Made by a program: the position numbers and the translations under genes. Shown here in pieces: positions 1-12,893 of a DNA stretch of 64,000 nucleotides. Source of the DNA: Apoda limacodes (taxonomy: Eukaryota > Arthropoda > Insecta > Lepidoptera > Limacodidae). Location of the stretch: NCBI GenBank assembly GCA_946406115.1, contig OX291544.1, positions 21,283,521-21,347,520 of the forward strand, written 5' to 3'. The notes beneath the pieces were generated by a model, which was given only the letters and a program-made list of their open reading frames with translations, was not told where the DNA came from and made no database searches. Within the stretch, counting starts at the first letter, position 1, and every line of letters begins with the position of its first letter.

Positions 1-275
1 AATTCATCCTCACAGCATAGAACCTAAATCGCCACGCAAAGTGCGGTTTCAGAGAAACTTCCTTCCGCGAACGCAAGTTGTGGAATGAGCTCCCTGCCAA
101 AGTTTTTCTCCAGAGATTACAGAATGGGGTTCTTCAAGAAAGGAGTGATTCGATTTTTAAAGGGCAGCAACATGCGAGTAGTGTCGCAGGTGTTGCAAGC
201 AACTATATGCTAGAGTAAACCAACAAGCGGTCTATTCGCTTGTTTGCCACCTTTTCTAGTATTAATATCATAAAG
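1..275 (+). mobile_element. CR1/Jockey-type LINE tail, cut by the window edge
   Basis: Reads HSHSIEPKSPRKVRFQRNF-like, then the WNELPAKVF region with a frameshift (GCAAGTTGTGGAATGAGCTCC), then the 3' UTR and CTTGTTTGCCACCTTTTCTAGTATTAATATCATAAA. Confidence 0.8.
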
Positions 276-874
276 ATTATCTCGCAGCAGAGTGCAAGCA
301 GCACCGCTGTAAAAGTTAGTCCGCGTGGAGTTGTAAAGGCCCTGGAAGTTTTTTTTATAAAAACTTTATACGCCATAGGCGTTATCTATCTACCAGCCGA
401 CCTTTGATTAATGCAGAAATATTGAGAATGGGGTGTTCAAATCGGAACGGTTAAAATGGTTAGCTTAAAAAGGTTAGGTTAATGGTATAGCGTTTATAAA
501 ATAACATAAACATATACTAAAATATATATATAAAAACATACAATACATATTAAAAGATGAATACATATAGATAGATTCATACATATAGACAAGTATAAAT
601 AGATATGCAGATGAAATAAAAGTTTTCTCCAAGGACATTAACCCTTTAATTGTTAAATTCGTTAATTGCTATATATTGAACTTCAATATTAAGGCTTTGT
701 CACTGCAACAAATCTGCTTGGTCAGGCTGACTGCAGTAACATTGTTGTAGCATTAAACATCGACAGCATTGTTAAATTATCAAAGTACAAAGTGACAATA
801 AAAACGTTGTCATTCTGTCTATGGACCTTGGTGGGCTCCACAGTAACAAAGTTTTTTGACAATATTTTTTTTCA

Positions 875-1028
875 GTGCAGTATGAGGTTCTTCAAGAGAA
901 AAGTTGTTAGATTTCTGAAAGGTCGACAACGCGCGAGTGATACCCCTGGTGTTGCAAGCGTCCACAGGCTACAGTGACCGCTTACAGTTAGGCGGACCGT
1001 AAGATTGTTTGCCATCTTAGGAAGATTA
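875..1028 (+). mobile_element. CR1/Jockey-type LINE tail (short)
   Basis: Only the last part: MRFFKRKVVRFLKGRQRASDTPGVASVHRLQ region and the 3' UTR ACCGCTTACAGTTAGGCGGACCG...TTTGCCATCTTAGG. Confidence 0.8.
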
Positions 1029-1180
1029 AAAAAAAATTTGCAAAGAGAAAATTTAAAACATCTAATATAGCGGCGCTAGTTGGAAGAAGACTACCGGCCA
1101 ATATCGCTTCCAAGTCACGCCACGTACATATTTAAACTAGGCAGAAAAACGCAAGAAGTAGCGCGCTATGGACACCGAAA

Positions 1181-1420
1181 TAATAATAAATAATACACAC
1201 AGCGCCGTCTGGCTCCAAAGTAAGCAAAGCTTGTGTTATGTATACCAGAAAACGGATACAAATACATATATATATATTTTTTGTAAATACATACATATCA
1301 TACATAAATACACCCAGACTCAAGACAAACATACAAATGTATGGCCAGTGCGGGAATCGAACCCACACCCTCTGCACAGCAGTCAGCCACACTACCAACT
1401 AGGCTGCGACGGAGTAAGCT
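1181..1420 (-). mobile_element. tRNA-headed SINE (family A)
   Basis: In reverse, the head TCGCAGCCTAGTTGGTAGTGTGGC and B-box GGGTTCGATTCCCGC lead through an AT-rich body to the tail CATAACACAAGCTTTGCTTACTTTGGAGCCAGACGGCGCTGTGTG. Head and tail match the copy at 23374-23600. Confidence 0.8.
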
Positions 1421-1440
1421 CATTATGACGGTCAAAGATA

Positions 1441-1632
1441 TTTTTATACCACTAAGGTGGCAAACAAACTTAACTTTCCGCCTGATGGTAAGCGGTTACC
1501 GCAGCCTATGGACGTTTGAAACACCAAGAGCATCACTCGCGCTTTTAGGACCCTTTAAAAATCTAATACCTTCTGCCTTGAAGAACCCCATACTGTAGTC
1601 CCTGGAGAAAACTTTGGCAGGGAGCTCATTCC
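1441..1632 (-). mobile_element. CR1/Jockey-type LINE tail (short)
   Basis: Reverse orientation: the 3' terminus TATACCACTAAGGTGGCAAAC at 1446 leads into the MGFFKAEGIRFLKGPKSAS region and RNELPAKVF. It abuts the SINE at 1181-1420. Confidence 0.8.
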
Positions 1633-2837
1633 GTAACCAAGTTCTTAAAGTTATGTAAGTGAGTAATTTGGAGTCGGCGCCAAACAAACAAGATCAATGC
1701 GCCGACTCAAAAATAGTTAAATATCTACTTATATAATTAAGGAATTTAGTTAATAAGTCTAAAAATGTTTATTTTATTTTTCCGGCTTTTTCAATCGGTT
1801 TCAATATTATTTTTTTTAATTTATGATTATTAACTTGTTTTAAAGATAGAGTACAAAGCCTTTATTAAAAATATTTTTCAAATTTTAGTTGATGCTGCTA
1901 TAAAATCTTTTTTTTTCTAAATTCGATATCAAGAATTGTTATTCATTTTGTAGTTTTAAAACAAAATTGGAGGCCGTATCGAAAAAGGGTTTTTTAAATT
2001 TTTTTTAAGAGTTAGTATACAGAAACATATGCCAAGAGACAGCGACAGCGGTATAAAATTGCTTCCTAGTGTCACGGCGATAGTAAACGCGTAAATCTTG
2101 CAAAAAATCAATAAAACATCGTTTATAACAAAACTACGATAGTTATCAAAATATTGCTTTGAGCATATTAGGAAATTGTTATTTCCTATAAGTCATTTTT
2201 AAAATAATCGCGAATAGCCTTTCGTTTTAGAGATTCAACAATGTACAAATCAGGGTTTTTTGAAAAATAAATATATCCAGTAAAATGTCACACGTGTTTC
2301 GACGTTCGAGCGATTAAAGATTAAGAGTTCAAGTTTTTTGTGTCAAAATATTAAACTCATAATTAACATACAAACTGAGAGCTAGATCGATAAAAATGAC
2401 CAATTTGACATAAACGGACCCTTAAGAAGTGTTCCCAGATTTATTGTTTTTTCTAATTTCAAGGGCTTTGTACGGATACGCTTTTTAGTACGGAACTCTA
2501 AAAAATGTAATTTAGAAAGTATCATTAGATTTGCTAACAGTGACTTGTCATGCTAGTCACGGTTCCAATTATTTCAATAGTAAGTATGATATAGTCGGCG
2601 TTTTTCTTTTGAGGTAAATCGCTGTTGCACATTCATTATAAACACAGCCCATGTTATACTTACTGTGTTGGATAGGTTATCAATTGTTATTAAGACAGAT
2701 GTGTGTAATAACTATTTGTTTATACAATTGTTGCAAAAGTGAGTACTTTTTAACACGAGTAATAAGTTTGCCTTGTTTCACAATAACACAGCACTAATGT
2801 TAGAAAGACAAATTACGTTCAATTGCATACAATACAT

Positions 2838-2838
2838 A

Positions 2839-2885
<47 letters not shown>
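2838..2885. repeat. (AT)n microsatellite
   Basis: About 46 bases of uninterrupted TA dinucleotide. Shorter TA tracts lie at about 3365-3385 and 37355-37373. Confidence 0.95.
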
Positions 2886-2886
<1 letters not shown>

Positions 2887-3699
2887 CATCACGCCTGTTT
2901 CCATAAGCGGTAGGCAAAGAACAAATACTGCCACTTGGTACGATCCTGGCACTCTTTTTAATATCTATTAAATATAATAATTATAATATATTATTTATTT
3001 GTTTTTTTAATCTTTATTGCACATATGGAAGAAAGTAGTAAAAACAACATAAATTAAATTTTAAAGCAAGGAGAGAACTTATATCTTAAAAGATCTCTTC
3101 CAGATAACTCAATACATTAGGTAATAGCTGAAAGAAGGAACACCGGATTTATGTGTAAAAAATATGTAAAATGTATAACTACTTCATATATCTACATAAA
3201 CGTATATCATACAACAAATATTACAAGAATAATAAATGTTTATTTCAGACCATGGTCCAAAGTGTGTTAGTAACAAATACACTTAAAAAACCATGTTAGT
3301 TGTACAGATAAAATAACACTTAAATACTAAATAAAATAATGTGTGATATTTATGATATGATGATGTATATATATATATATATATAGATACATCCTGACCA
3401 GTCACCACGTAATTTGACTATGAGCACTATTTAAATTATTATTTCAGATTTTTAATATGATATTTAGGGGTTGCTATAAAGGTTTGATTTTTAATAAAAA
3501 AAATAAAACCTTATATTAGCTAGTAAATTATATTTATTGATCAAGACATTTAGCATGCAAAAAAATTGTTACAAATTGTGAAAAAGGTTCATCTAAATAA
3601 TAAAACTATTCATAATTATAATGCAAGGGATGATTGTTTTGTACAAGGTGTTTCTTCTGTACCTTCTCTTTTACTAACCACAACAAATTGCGTTTGCTC

Positions 3700-4240
3700 T
3701 TCATGAGTTGTCATCAATGTATTATATTCTTCCATCAAATGTATCAGACTTTTTTTGAAGTGAAAACTTCTTTAGCGGCGTTGTGCACTTTTCTGATATA
3801 GGTAAAAAATGTTAAACTCGCGTCAGGTCACGTGTCCTGATCGAAAATTCATATAAAATTCGTAAAACGGAACTCGCCTCAGATTTATTCACTTTAGGTT
3901 AGTTTTTTTTTTATGGGTAAAAAAAGATAAACTTGCGTCAGACTGATCGTCAGACAGAAACCATAATGGATATGGGATATGGGATTTTAATTCTATGACA
4001 GATTGAGATGGCAAATATACTACGTAAAAAAAGTAAATAAACAAACATTATTTTTTCTTGACAATGTCAAAGACATGTCTTGTGACATATTTGAGTGTTA
4101 AGCGCGAAATATGTGTTAAGGACATTGGTTCTGTACAATTAAATATGACGTATGAGTGGTCTTGTAATATATTTGAATGTTAAGGGCGAATCGTGTGTAA
4201 AGGTTCTCACTTCTGCCGGCACTCCCGGAGTGCAACTCGT
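3700..4240. other. Unclassified repeat-like stretch
   Basis: Includes TTTTTTTGAAGTGAAAACTTCTTTAGCGGCG (a hairpin GAAGTGAAAACTTC) and two diverged copies of GGTAAAAAATGTTAAACTCGCGTCAG (about 3799 and 3917). Probably an old non-autonomous transposon; no coding sequence seen. Confidence 0.4.
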
Positions 4241-4462
4241 TTTTTTTTAATACCATTAAGGTGGAAAAAAAGCTTGCGTTCCGCCTGACGGTAAGCGGTT
4301 ACCGCAGCCTGTGGACGCTTGCAACACCTGGGGCATCAAAAAACCTTATACCCAACTTCTTTTTTGAAGAACCCTATACTGCAGTCCTTAGAGAATACCT
4401 TGGCAGGGAGCTCATTCGACAACCTAACTATTTGCAGGAGGAAGTTTCTCTGAAAACTGCCT
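4241..4462 (-). mobile_element. CR1/Jockey-type LINE tail (short)
   Basis: Reverse orientation: the A-tail appears as TTTTTTTTAATACCATTAAGGTGG, followed by the 3' UTR and the NELPAKVFSKD region back to ETSSCK. Confidence 0.8.
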
Positions 4463-5936
4463 ATTTTCTTTGCAGCCTAAAAATCAGCGCAATCGTTCCA
4501 ACATTCAAGATTTATTTCAAAAAGTTGCCAGTCACAAAACCTTTAGTGTTTTTTTTTCATTGATATGTTCGATCCCAATACTTTTGTTTTTTGGGCAATG
4601 TTCTACATAATCTACACCTTCGATTCTTAGTGCATCTATTATTATTTATTATCTTCTGATATCTGTAAGTTCGTCATCAAGAATGCAAAGTAAAACAAGA
4701 TCTTTCAACAAAGTACCATAAATAGCCAAATATCAGTACAACAGTATCATGGTTGCTGTATAGTATCAAAGACTTTCAATAATTTTAACCTTTTTTTCGA
4801 AGCTGACCAGCTCACAATATTTTAGAGAAACCAAACCATATATCTCTTCATCTTACTTTTCTTGTTCACTCAGTTTAATGTGATGTTTTAAGACAAAACA
4901 TAAAGCAGTACATAGCTATACCTTTCTTTACAATAAAGTGGTGTTTATAGCTGTAGTGTAAAAACAAACATTTCACTTTATTCCTCAAGTTCCATGAATT
5001 TATTGTATCGTAGACGGTTCTCGGTAGGGTTTCTATGTACCAAGTACCGCGTGCATCTCCCAAGATTCGGTCTGTTATGCCAAAAGGTGGTAAGCACCAT
5101 GGCAGGAGGAGGGTTTGTTCTCCGATTACTTGTGGACTCCATAGCATATCAAAACAGTTTCGTATGCTATGAAAAACAGAACACGTGCGATCTGCACCAT
5201 GTTCAGCTTCTCAATAGCGTCCATTACGCAGTAAAGTGCACTGGTGCGCTAATTGTCATTTCCGCATATCTGCTTTACAAATTTAAAAAAAATCTCAAGG
5301 CTTTAGCCTATGAACTAAGTTTTTATTTTTGGAAAATCAAATCCAATGTGTTTGTTAAAAACATATAAAAACTATTGGATTCAATTAATATCAAATGTTT
5401 ACAACATTTTAACACTAATATAGGTGTGCTATAAACAGTCGTGTGACACTCGTCAACTTTAACTTATCTTACTAACAAATACGTAAGTTTTAGTTTCGGT
5501 TTCGACCGAAATGGAAAAAGAGCCGAAGATTCGGTTACGGCTGAAAATCGAAATTCGGTCGGACACTTATTATTATGTACTATTTTAACTAAACATCGTC
5601 AACTGTCATTAACAATCCTGCCATTGAAATTCTCTCATGCCTACTCAATTAAACTCCAATATCACTGCAATTCAACTATTGGATTGCATTGAAATTGTTG
5701 ATTTGCTCTACGGTACTTTTATTGTAAAATGTAAATCTAGATGTCGCATCGGTTCAGGTTGCAGTATAATTTATACTGTACCTTGATTTTATATTTTAAG
5801 AAACAAAAACCGAACACGTGCCCATGTTATTTGATAAGAGGTTCCGAGCTCTGCGAAAATGTTTACGTTTTATATTACATTGTTGCCTACCAAGCTCATT
5901 TTACTTTTATTTTGTTACGTGTTACGTAGACAATAT

Positions 5937-6240
5937 ACTGGTCGGTGGTAGCCGAGGGGCCGATTTCACCTTGCGTCCTGAGTGGCGGAGGTTCGAAACC
6001 GGCGTGAACAAATGAGACTTTTTTTTATTTATCAAGTACATTCATTATTCACACCACTGGCATTTCGGTGAAGCAAAACTACGCCAGGAAACCTGCATAC
6101 GTCAAAAACGTTTAAAAAAAAAACGTTTGTGAAGTCCACAATCCGCACTGGGTCCGCGTGAGGACTATGGCCCAAGTCACCTTCGGTAAGGGCCGTGCCC
6201 TACGAGTGGGGACGTATGAAGCTGATAAGAAGAAGGTAAT
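5937..6240 (+). mobile_element. tRNA-headed SINE (family B)
   Basis: Head GTCGGTGGTAGCCGAGGGGCC with B-box GGTTCGAAACC (5990-6000), body CCACAATCCGCACTGGGTCCGCGTGAGGACTATGGCCC, and 3' part GTGGGGACGTATGAAGCTGATAAGA. The same parts in the same order occur reversed at 30885-31200. Confidence 0.75.
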
Positions 6241-6625
6241 ATTTTATCATACCTATGTAGTTTCTCCTCACACCGATCGACCTCGGCACGGTCGAAAAAC
6301 TATTGTTTGGCGGATTCGGCAGGTACTAATGGACCCAAACAACGATCGCGCTATCCGGATAGCGAGAGTAGTCTCAACAACCTCCCCTAATAAGGCCACC
6401 ACGACGCCGACGACCCCAGGTCCGGGGACCTACCTCATATACGAGGTATCAAAAAGCGCCGGGGCGCTTTTCGCCCCCACTCAATCGCAAGTCGAAGGGA
6501 CGACCCCAAAGAGCGACAACCCAAGCCGAGGCTCCCCCCGCGGGGAGCCCTTGAGCGTTGGGCGCTATATGGACTGAGACTCCTTCAGAGTCTCGCCCCA
6601 AAAGCCCGGTGGAGCAGTAATGGCT
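6240..6625 (+). other. Unclassified GC-rich repeat-like segment with two hairpins
   Basis: This stretch follows the family-B SINE and is much more GC-rich than its surroundings. It has strong hairpins at 6530-6549 (GGCTCCCC / GGGGAGCC) and 6576-6594 (GAGACTC / GAGTCTC). A 139-codon frame spans it together with the SINE, but its residues are low-complexity (Thr/Pro/Ser-rich) and I recognise no domain. It may be the 3' region of a larger non-LTR element; that is a guess. Confidence 0.35.
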
Positions 6626-6769
6626 GCATCAGATGAAGAAAGAGAAAAAAACTTCCTCATTCTTCTAAACTGCTGAAATAATTTTGATAATTGGTTTGCG
6701 TGTGTTTTTTTTGTCCCTGGATGGTTTGGATTCTCAATTGGACCTCCCGGTTGGCGTTGCAATCGGGTT

Positions 6770-6956
6770 ACGGATTTTTTTTAAGATTACGTATTTGAAA
6801 ATACATATTTTTGTACATACATGCTTGCATATTTTATATAGACCACACCCAGTCTCAAGACTCATACAAATTTTCATCACATACATGTTTGTCTTGTGCG
6901 GGAATCGAACCAACTCCCCTTGATTCAGCAGTCGGGTCATTACCCACTGATGTACG
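6770..6956 (-). mobile_element. tRNA-headed SINE (family A), tail missing
   Basis: In reverse: CCGTACATCAGTGGGTAATG head, B-box GGTTCGATTCCCGCACAAG, then the AT-rich body with CTTGAGACTGGGTGTGG. It lacks the CAAAGTAAGC tail. Confidence 0.7.
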
Positions 6957-6999
6957 GAGTAGAGTACCGATGATTGTTCACAGAAACGTTTCTAATATG

Positions 7000-9160
7000 A
7001 ACTATTATACAGTTTTGCATTTTGAAATTTAGGGTAAATCATACATTAAGGGTTAAACATTTTGTATTCGTACACCCCATCGTTTAAGGTTTTGTCTCCT
7101 CGTATAGTAAAAATCTATCAAGACGTAAATTGTTTCGAACATGTTCATAAGTTTGTCAAATATCCGCTATAATTTTATCCTACCCTACACAGTGAAAAAG
7201 ACATGTCCCATATATGAGGACCCCTAATTTGTTATTAATTTTTGATTTTCATTAGTATTAGGATCTGTCAGCATTGTATTTCTTACGATTCACAAGATGG
7301 AGCCCCTTAAAGATCCACCAGACATACGGATGGACATGTCGGTCTCAGCGTAAGCTTCGTGATAATGTCACTATAGCCATAGACAGACAGCGTTGCTTAG
7401 TTAGGCCCCATTGGTACCCATTGGGTGGGTACGGACCTCTAAAAATCACGTCGATCCAATGCGTTGCTCCGTTGCCGAGTCAAAGAAGGAGAGACAGACA
7501 AAGGTACTATAGCATTTATAATATTAGTATAATTAGCATTATGACACGCATAGGTTTATTATGACACTTTGAGACTTAAGGGGTCTTTGTTCCTAGATAT
7601 GTCAGTAAAGTTTCTGAATTAGCTAACGGTTACGGGTATTTTAGTTTAGTTTACCCTTTAGTTTCTTACACTATTGGGTATAGGTATACCTAAAAAAAAA
7701 CAATTAATGAATATCATCACGACAATTTTATTATACCTGGCAGAGTAAGTGGTCAAAGATTTTACACACGTCAAGTTTTGTTTTGAACTTCTGTTTGAGA
7801 TGGGAAGTAATAGGTCAAAGATTAAATATGTATTGATGGGTCCGACAATCGAAATTGCTGTTTCAAATTTTTCTTACTCGTCTTATTTTGTAAACTTGAA
7901 ATCAAGAAAAATATGATTTTGGATCTAAACATGAAAAGGGCAGAATCAGATAAAACAGAGATTAAACAATATTCTTCTAGTGACTTTTATTATTTAAGTT
8001 TTCTTGATGTTAAGTTTAAAAAATAAGACACGTAAAATATACAGCGTGTAAATTGTATTTTCTTTAGGTACGTTTGGTTCACTTGGTATGGTTGGTATTG
8101 TGGATAAATTTTTGTGCATAGTCAGCGTATTATTTCTTAGGGTCGGCTCATACCGAGATGCTACGCGACGCCGCATTTTTGAAATAGCAATACATTATGG
8201 ACCTTGTTTACTAGGCAACAAGATAAAAATTATAGTGAGAGCACAAAAGTCGCCGGTCTGAGCTGACCCCTATACTTAGGTACATAAGTTTTTAAAATAA
8301 TTTATATTGCTGATAAATAACTCATTTGAGTTAATTTTTTTGTTATTGCAACAAATCGAATACGTATCATTATATATCTTTACACCATATCCGCTTCTTT
8401 ACTAGAACGTATTGTATAGTGGAATAAAAAATAACTGGCGAGAGCTACGGTGTTGTCAAAACAAGGTAAATCTATCGATACAGAAACGTACCTTCGTCCT
8501 TGTGAGGCCGTACAAATAAAAACTGTTAATATACTTAATACGTAAAAAGTGATTCATACTAGTAAGGATGTAGTCGACCAAGTAACGTTAACTGCGTAGT
8601 ACACAAATTTTACACATTTTAAGTAGATGTACACGACTTTTGGTACCTTAGCGTAGGGCATGTACTAGTAGTTACAACCAAAGTTTCAACTATGTTTGTG
8701 GATTTAAGATCTTTACAGGGTAAACAAATGGGTTAGCGGCGGACAGAATTTCTCATTCTTGTTATTTTTAAATTATATTATTTTAAGGTTTTTTCACCAT
8801 AAATTTGCTCTAACCGCAATAGGCTCATTCTATGAAACCCTTCCAAACTAAGTAAATGCGTTTAGGACACTCGATTATTCTTTTATTTTAGCTATAATGT
8901 TTACAAACTCTTTGGGTAGATTCTAATGAAATTTTATAGATGTTTCATATGTGTCTTTTGTGAACATAATTATGAATTTTCATAACATAACGATATGTTA
9001 TGATAATTAAGAAAAAAAAATTTTGATATCCCTTAAAATAATGCTATACGTATATTAAACCGAGGGATAAAAAAAATATCGGCGCACACCATCCTGGGAG
9101 GATTTTAAATCATTGGATAGGACTTTCAAAATGCATTTGAGGTTCTTAGAAATTGAGTTT
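7000..9160. other. AT-rich intergenic DNA
   Basis: I see no gene. 7280-7510 is slightly more GC-rich, with CATTGGTACCCATTGGGTGGGTACG, and may be an old repeat. The short open frames have no recognisable domain. Confidence 0.5.
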
Positions 9161-9164
9161 TTTC

Positions 9165-9412
9165 TAAAATTACCAAGCTGAAGTGGCAGTGGGCTGGTCA
9201 CGTCCGTCGAAAGACCGATGGCCGATGGAGCAGATGTATCCTAGCGTGAAGACCGCGTATGGGAAGGCAAAACATATGACGTCCTACAGACTGGTGGACC
9301 GATGACCTTAGAAGGGTGGCTGGATGCGGAAGGCAGAGGACCAGGAGAAATGGCGTGCCATAGAGGAGGCTTATGTCCAGTAGTGGCAGCAATATCAGCT
9401 GATGAAGAAATT
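9165..9412 (+). mobile_element. RTE-like LINE 3' fragment
   Basis: Translatable traces KLKWQWAGHVRRKTDGRW and a 3' terminus ATAGAGGAGGCTTATGTCCAGTAGTGGCAGCAATATCAGCTGATGA match the RTE tail seen at 52.6 kb. Frameshifts are present. Confidence 0.7.
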
Positions 9413-10125
9413 GAGTTATCATTTAAGTTTATTATTTAAATGTTACAGAAAATCAAACAAATATTGTTTATAACCAATACAACTGGTAGCATCAAAGTGT
9501 GACGTCGATTCAGGTAAAAACGAATTACAATCGCATACATTAAACTTCTTTGTACCCAAGCAACAAAGTATAGAAACGTCAAATTTTCACCTAATTGTAA
9601 CGTCACTACTTTTATGTTGTATTAATCACATAGACTTCGAATTCTGTAAACTGTCCTATGGTCTGCGCAATAGCCTCACAAAATTGGCTATACTTTAGAA
9701 AGAGACAAAACGAAACCGTGGTCTATTTGCTCATTCTATCAACTTTCGCCATTTAGATTGTTGATGTTTCATAAAATAAGTTAGAAAGAGATTAGAGACA
9801 ACACAGTTTTGTTTCATCTCTGTCACATTTGTGCGACTATTTTAGATCACATCTGGCTAAAAAATGCGCTGTTCAGTTTTCTGTGTATGTACGAGTATAT
9901 GATATATGATATATCACTAAAATACAAGAGAAGATGATTTGTTTTCCTAATTTGTTGCGGCTTACTTTTAATTTCTGGCTCAAACATACGTTACACGGTA
10001 TCATAAATAACGAAGTAGATAACAACATCGCCTTGAACTGTGGTATTCCCTTGTTAAATACGCAGCTGTACTTAAAAGAATTAAACAAATATTTAGAGTT
10101 GGCTCTGCACCGATGCAGGCGCGCA

Positions 10126-10173
10126 ATGCCGAGCGACGCAGTGTTACGGCACGGCGGGGCAATGAATGAAGAG
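10126..10173 (+). other. Possible upstream exon (weak candidate)
   Basis: A locally GC-rich segment contains an ATG followed by 16 codons (MPSDAVLRHGGAMNEE) and a donor-like GAG|GTACCAG. It lies 3.3 kb before lin-28 exon 1 within a 194-codon stop-free frame (9934-10518) whose flanks look non-coding. It could be an alternative first exon of lin-28, but I found no strong acceptor that joins it in frame. Equally, it may be repeat-derived. Confidence 0.15.
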
Positions 10174-10759
10174 GTACCAGAAGCTCAACCTAAATACCAG
10201 ACATTCTTCAAGCCCCCTCTTCGTCCGCCACGTGTACCCACCAGGTCGCTTTTACCGACGCCTCGCCTGAAATATCTAATATGCTTAGCTTGCATACCAG
10301 TACAGGTACTGCGCTACCACGTGGTGATGTGTAACGAATTAGCAATCCCATCGACAATGCTCCCTCTTCTTATTGCTCAACTTTCCATTTGTAACTTTTG
10401 TAAATACTTACCTAATACTCTTTACAGAGTTGTTTTTTGTATGTACGGTGTAGATTGTGTTTCTTGTACCGGTACAATAGCTTTTTCTTTGCATACTGCT
10501 CTGTTTGAAAAAATTTGACACCAATAGGTGTTCTTGTTGATAAAAGATATAATTGGATTTAATATTTGAAACTGTGTACAATCGGTGGACGACACATAGA
10601 GTCTATTTATTAACAATATATTTATAAAGACACGTTAAACTTAAAATAGTGAAAGTAGTCAATAAATCAGATTCTTAGTTTCAAATGAGAGGGAGGCCAT
10701 TACAGAGTCAAATTTTAATAGACAAATAAATCGATTTATCAATACTTACTGTCTATATG

Positions 10760-10826
10760 CGCCCCATAGAGGAGGCCTATGTCCAGCAGTGGACCAATAT
10801 AAAAGTCTATATTATAATGATGATAT
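10760..10826 (+). mobile_element. Very short RTE-like LINE 3' fragment
   Basis: CCCATAGAGGAGGCCTATGTCCAGCAGTGGACC followed by an AT-rich tail ending in TGATGATAT: only the last ~65 bases of the element. Confidence 0.6.
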
Positions 10827-11869
10827 TAAAAACAATGTTGTAATCAGCCCACATTTCCGAGCCTATACGTTACAGATATCCAAAGTATCTTCCGGAACGG
10901 AAGTAATGACTAATATTTCTCCAAATTACGGTCACCATATCTAGAATGCGTTTCTATTCGAACGCATAGAACTTGCTCATTCATTTAAGATACGGAAATA
11001 TCAACTTTATTAGTCACTTGAAGCATAAATTATATTCCCATCTAAATTATGCAACGTTCCAAAACTCAATACCTCTAAATGTAAACCGCTTACGCTTATC
11101 TAATAACTAGCGACTGCGATATAAAAAAGAGGACTCTATTCTTTAATTTAATTCCCACGTTATTTTTTGTAAGAAGTCCGATAAGGGGACTGATGTACCC
11201 TTTCTTGGTACAAACGATCGTGGGCCCTTATTTATTGCTAATAGATTTTCGAACGTCGAAATCGACTTTGTATGCATTTATATAGAGGGGACGGCCCAAT
11301 TAATGCAATTTGAGCATAAGTTATCTACTGTATGCACGAAAATCCAGTGCGCAAACGTTTATGAAAGAAAATGAAATGAGAAGATAGAGAACACGTGTCT
11401 TTTTTTCTGTTATTAAAAACTCATCGCAAAAAAAAACACATTAAGAATTATAATATATATTAGACTCTCAATTTTATCAAGATATGGCGTAATGGATATT
11501 TTAGTCTTTATATAAAAAGTCGAAAAAATGTGTACTTGATATCTGTCTGTTGGGTAGCTGTTGTTCAAGAAGCTGAGAAACGAAACTGAAGAAAATGTTG
11601 CATTAAACTGCGAAATTTTGAGATTTTTTTTTATTTTGATATATATACATAAATAATAAATATTTTTTAGATATTTCTCATCCACAAGACCTCAGTAGGT
11701 ACTTAAAAAAAATCTTTAACTTGTTTTGCCAGTGATATCCTTTGGTATTGAGATCTGGTCCAAAACTTTTGGTCTCATGCAAAGCACAAAATCGCTCAGC
11801 GCACTATGGCAAATAGTTATGCTTTGAGCTAATTGTACAGAATCCGTAATTAGAAAATGCGTAGAACTA

Positions 11870-12080
11870 GTGACCGACATCATAATCATCCTCCACTCCA
11901 TGGGGCGCGCCATTTCCTTGGGTCTTCTGCCTTCCACATTCAGCCTCCCTTATAAGGTCGTCGGTATCCCGGGCTCGAGGGCGTCTCACGATTCGCCCTT
12001 CCGTAGAGTGACCGTTATAACTCAAAGGATTAGTAAGCAAAAGTGGCGATGGGCATGACTCATAGCACATAGCGTGGCAC
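11870..12080. mobile_element. Internally rearranged RTE-like LINE fragment
   Basis: The minus strand encodes a GRIVRRPRARDTDDL-like tail (11880-12000), while the adjoining 12020-12075 encodes RISKQKWRWA on the plus strand. In an intact element these two motifs lie head to tail on one strand, so one part has been inverted. Confidence 0.5.
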
Positions 12081-12701
12081 TCCTGGAACCTTTCCACCAG
12101 CCCCTTTAAAATCATTTTGGTAACTCCAGTGTGATAAATATTTTTTGCGTACTGTTGGTACCAATGCCTGACCATTCAAGCCAGTGCGCCGAGGTTGTGC
12201 CCTGTTTGTCACGTACTCGGTACGAAATTAGAAGACGGAACAGTCGTCCACCTATCAATCAGGCTAGTCATTTTCTCAACGCTATGATTGCTCAGTGACC
12301 TGAAACTGACATGTTTGTTGTGACGACCAACGTCTTTATGTCATTTGCATGTAGGTTTTTAAATACTTAAATTTAAGTTACTCATTAAACGTCTTAGTAG
12401 TTACTGTAAGAATAGTACGGTTCTACTTTGATAAACAAATAAAATCAGTGAATGATGGGGTAGAAAGGGGCAGTTTGAGACCACTATCCATTAACTAGGC
12501 GGATTGGCGTCCTAGTTAGGGGCGCGGTATTATCTACTAGTGACTACAGCTAAGACGCAATAATAAACTTAACCAACCAGTAATAAACTTCCAGCGGTTG
12601 ATATGACATTTCTGTCTTTGTATATTTAGAAGGTCTAAAAGAAATCTAAATTTGCTTTGTTTATTTGTTTATCTGTTCTGATCTATTTAAAAGCTACTTT
12701 T

Positions 12702-12825
12702 TAGGGTTCCGTACCCAAAGGGTAAAAAACGGAACCCTATTACCTACTAAGACTCCGCTGTCCGTCCGTCCGTCCATCCATCCGTCTGTCACCAGGCTGT
12801 ACCTCATGAACCTTTTTTTTTTTTC
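12702..12825 (+). repeat. GGGTTCCGTA-type repeat end
   Basis: TTTAGGGTTCCGTACCCAAAGGG...ACGGAACCCTATTACC, then (CCGT)n and CTGTCACCAGGCTGTACCTCATGAAC. Similar starts are at 13730, 22168, 32822 and 48287. Confidence 0.65.
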
Positions 12826-12893
12826 GGCATAACAGTTGTCTTTATACATATAAAGGTTACAGGGAGTATATTATTGCATACAGGATATATACA

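Noticed and set aside
6158..6577. 139-codon open frame
   Set aside because: It starts inside a SINE and crosses into GC-rich repeat DNA; low-complexity Thr/Pro sequence with no conserved motif.
9934..10518. 194-codon open frame, the longest in the window
   Set aside because: Composition changes along its length and no domain is recognisable; most of it reads like untranslated AT-rich DNA. Only a short internal piece was kept as a weak exon candidate.
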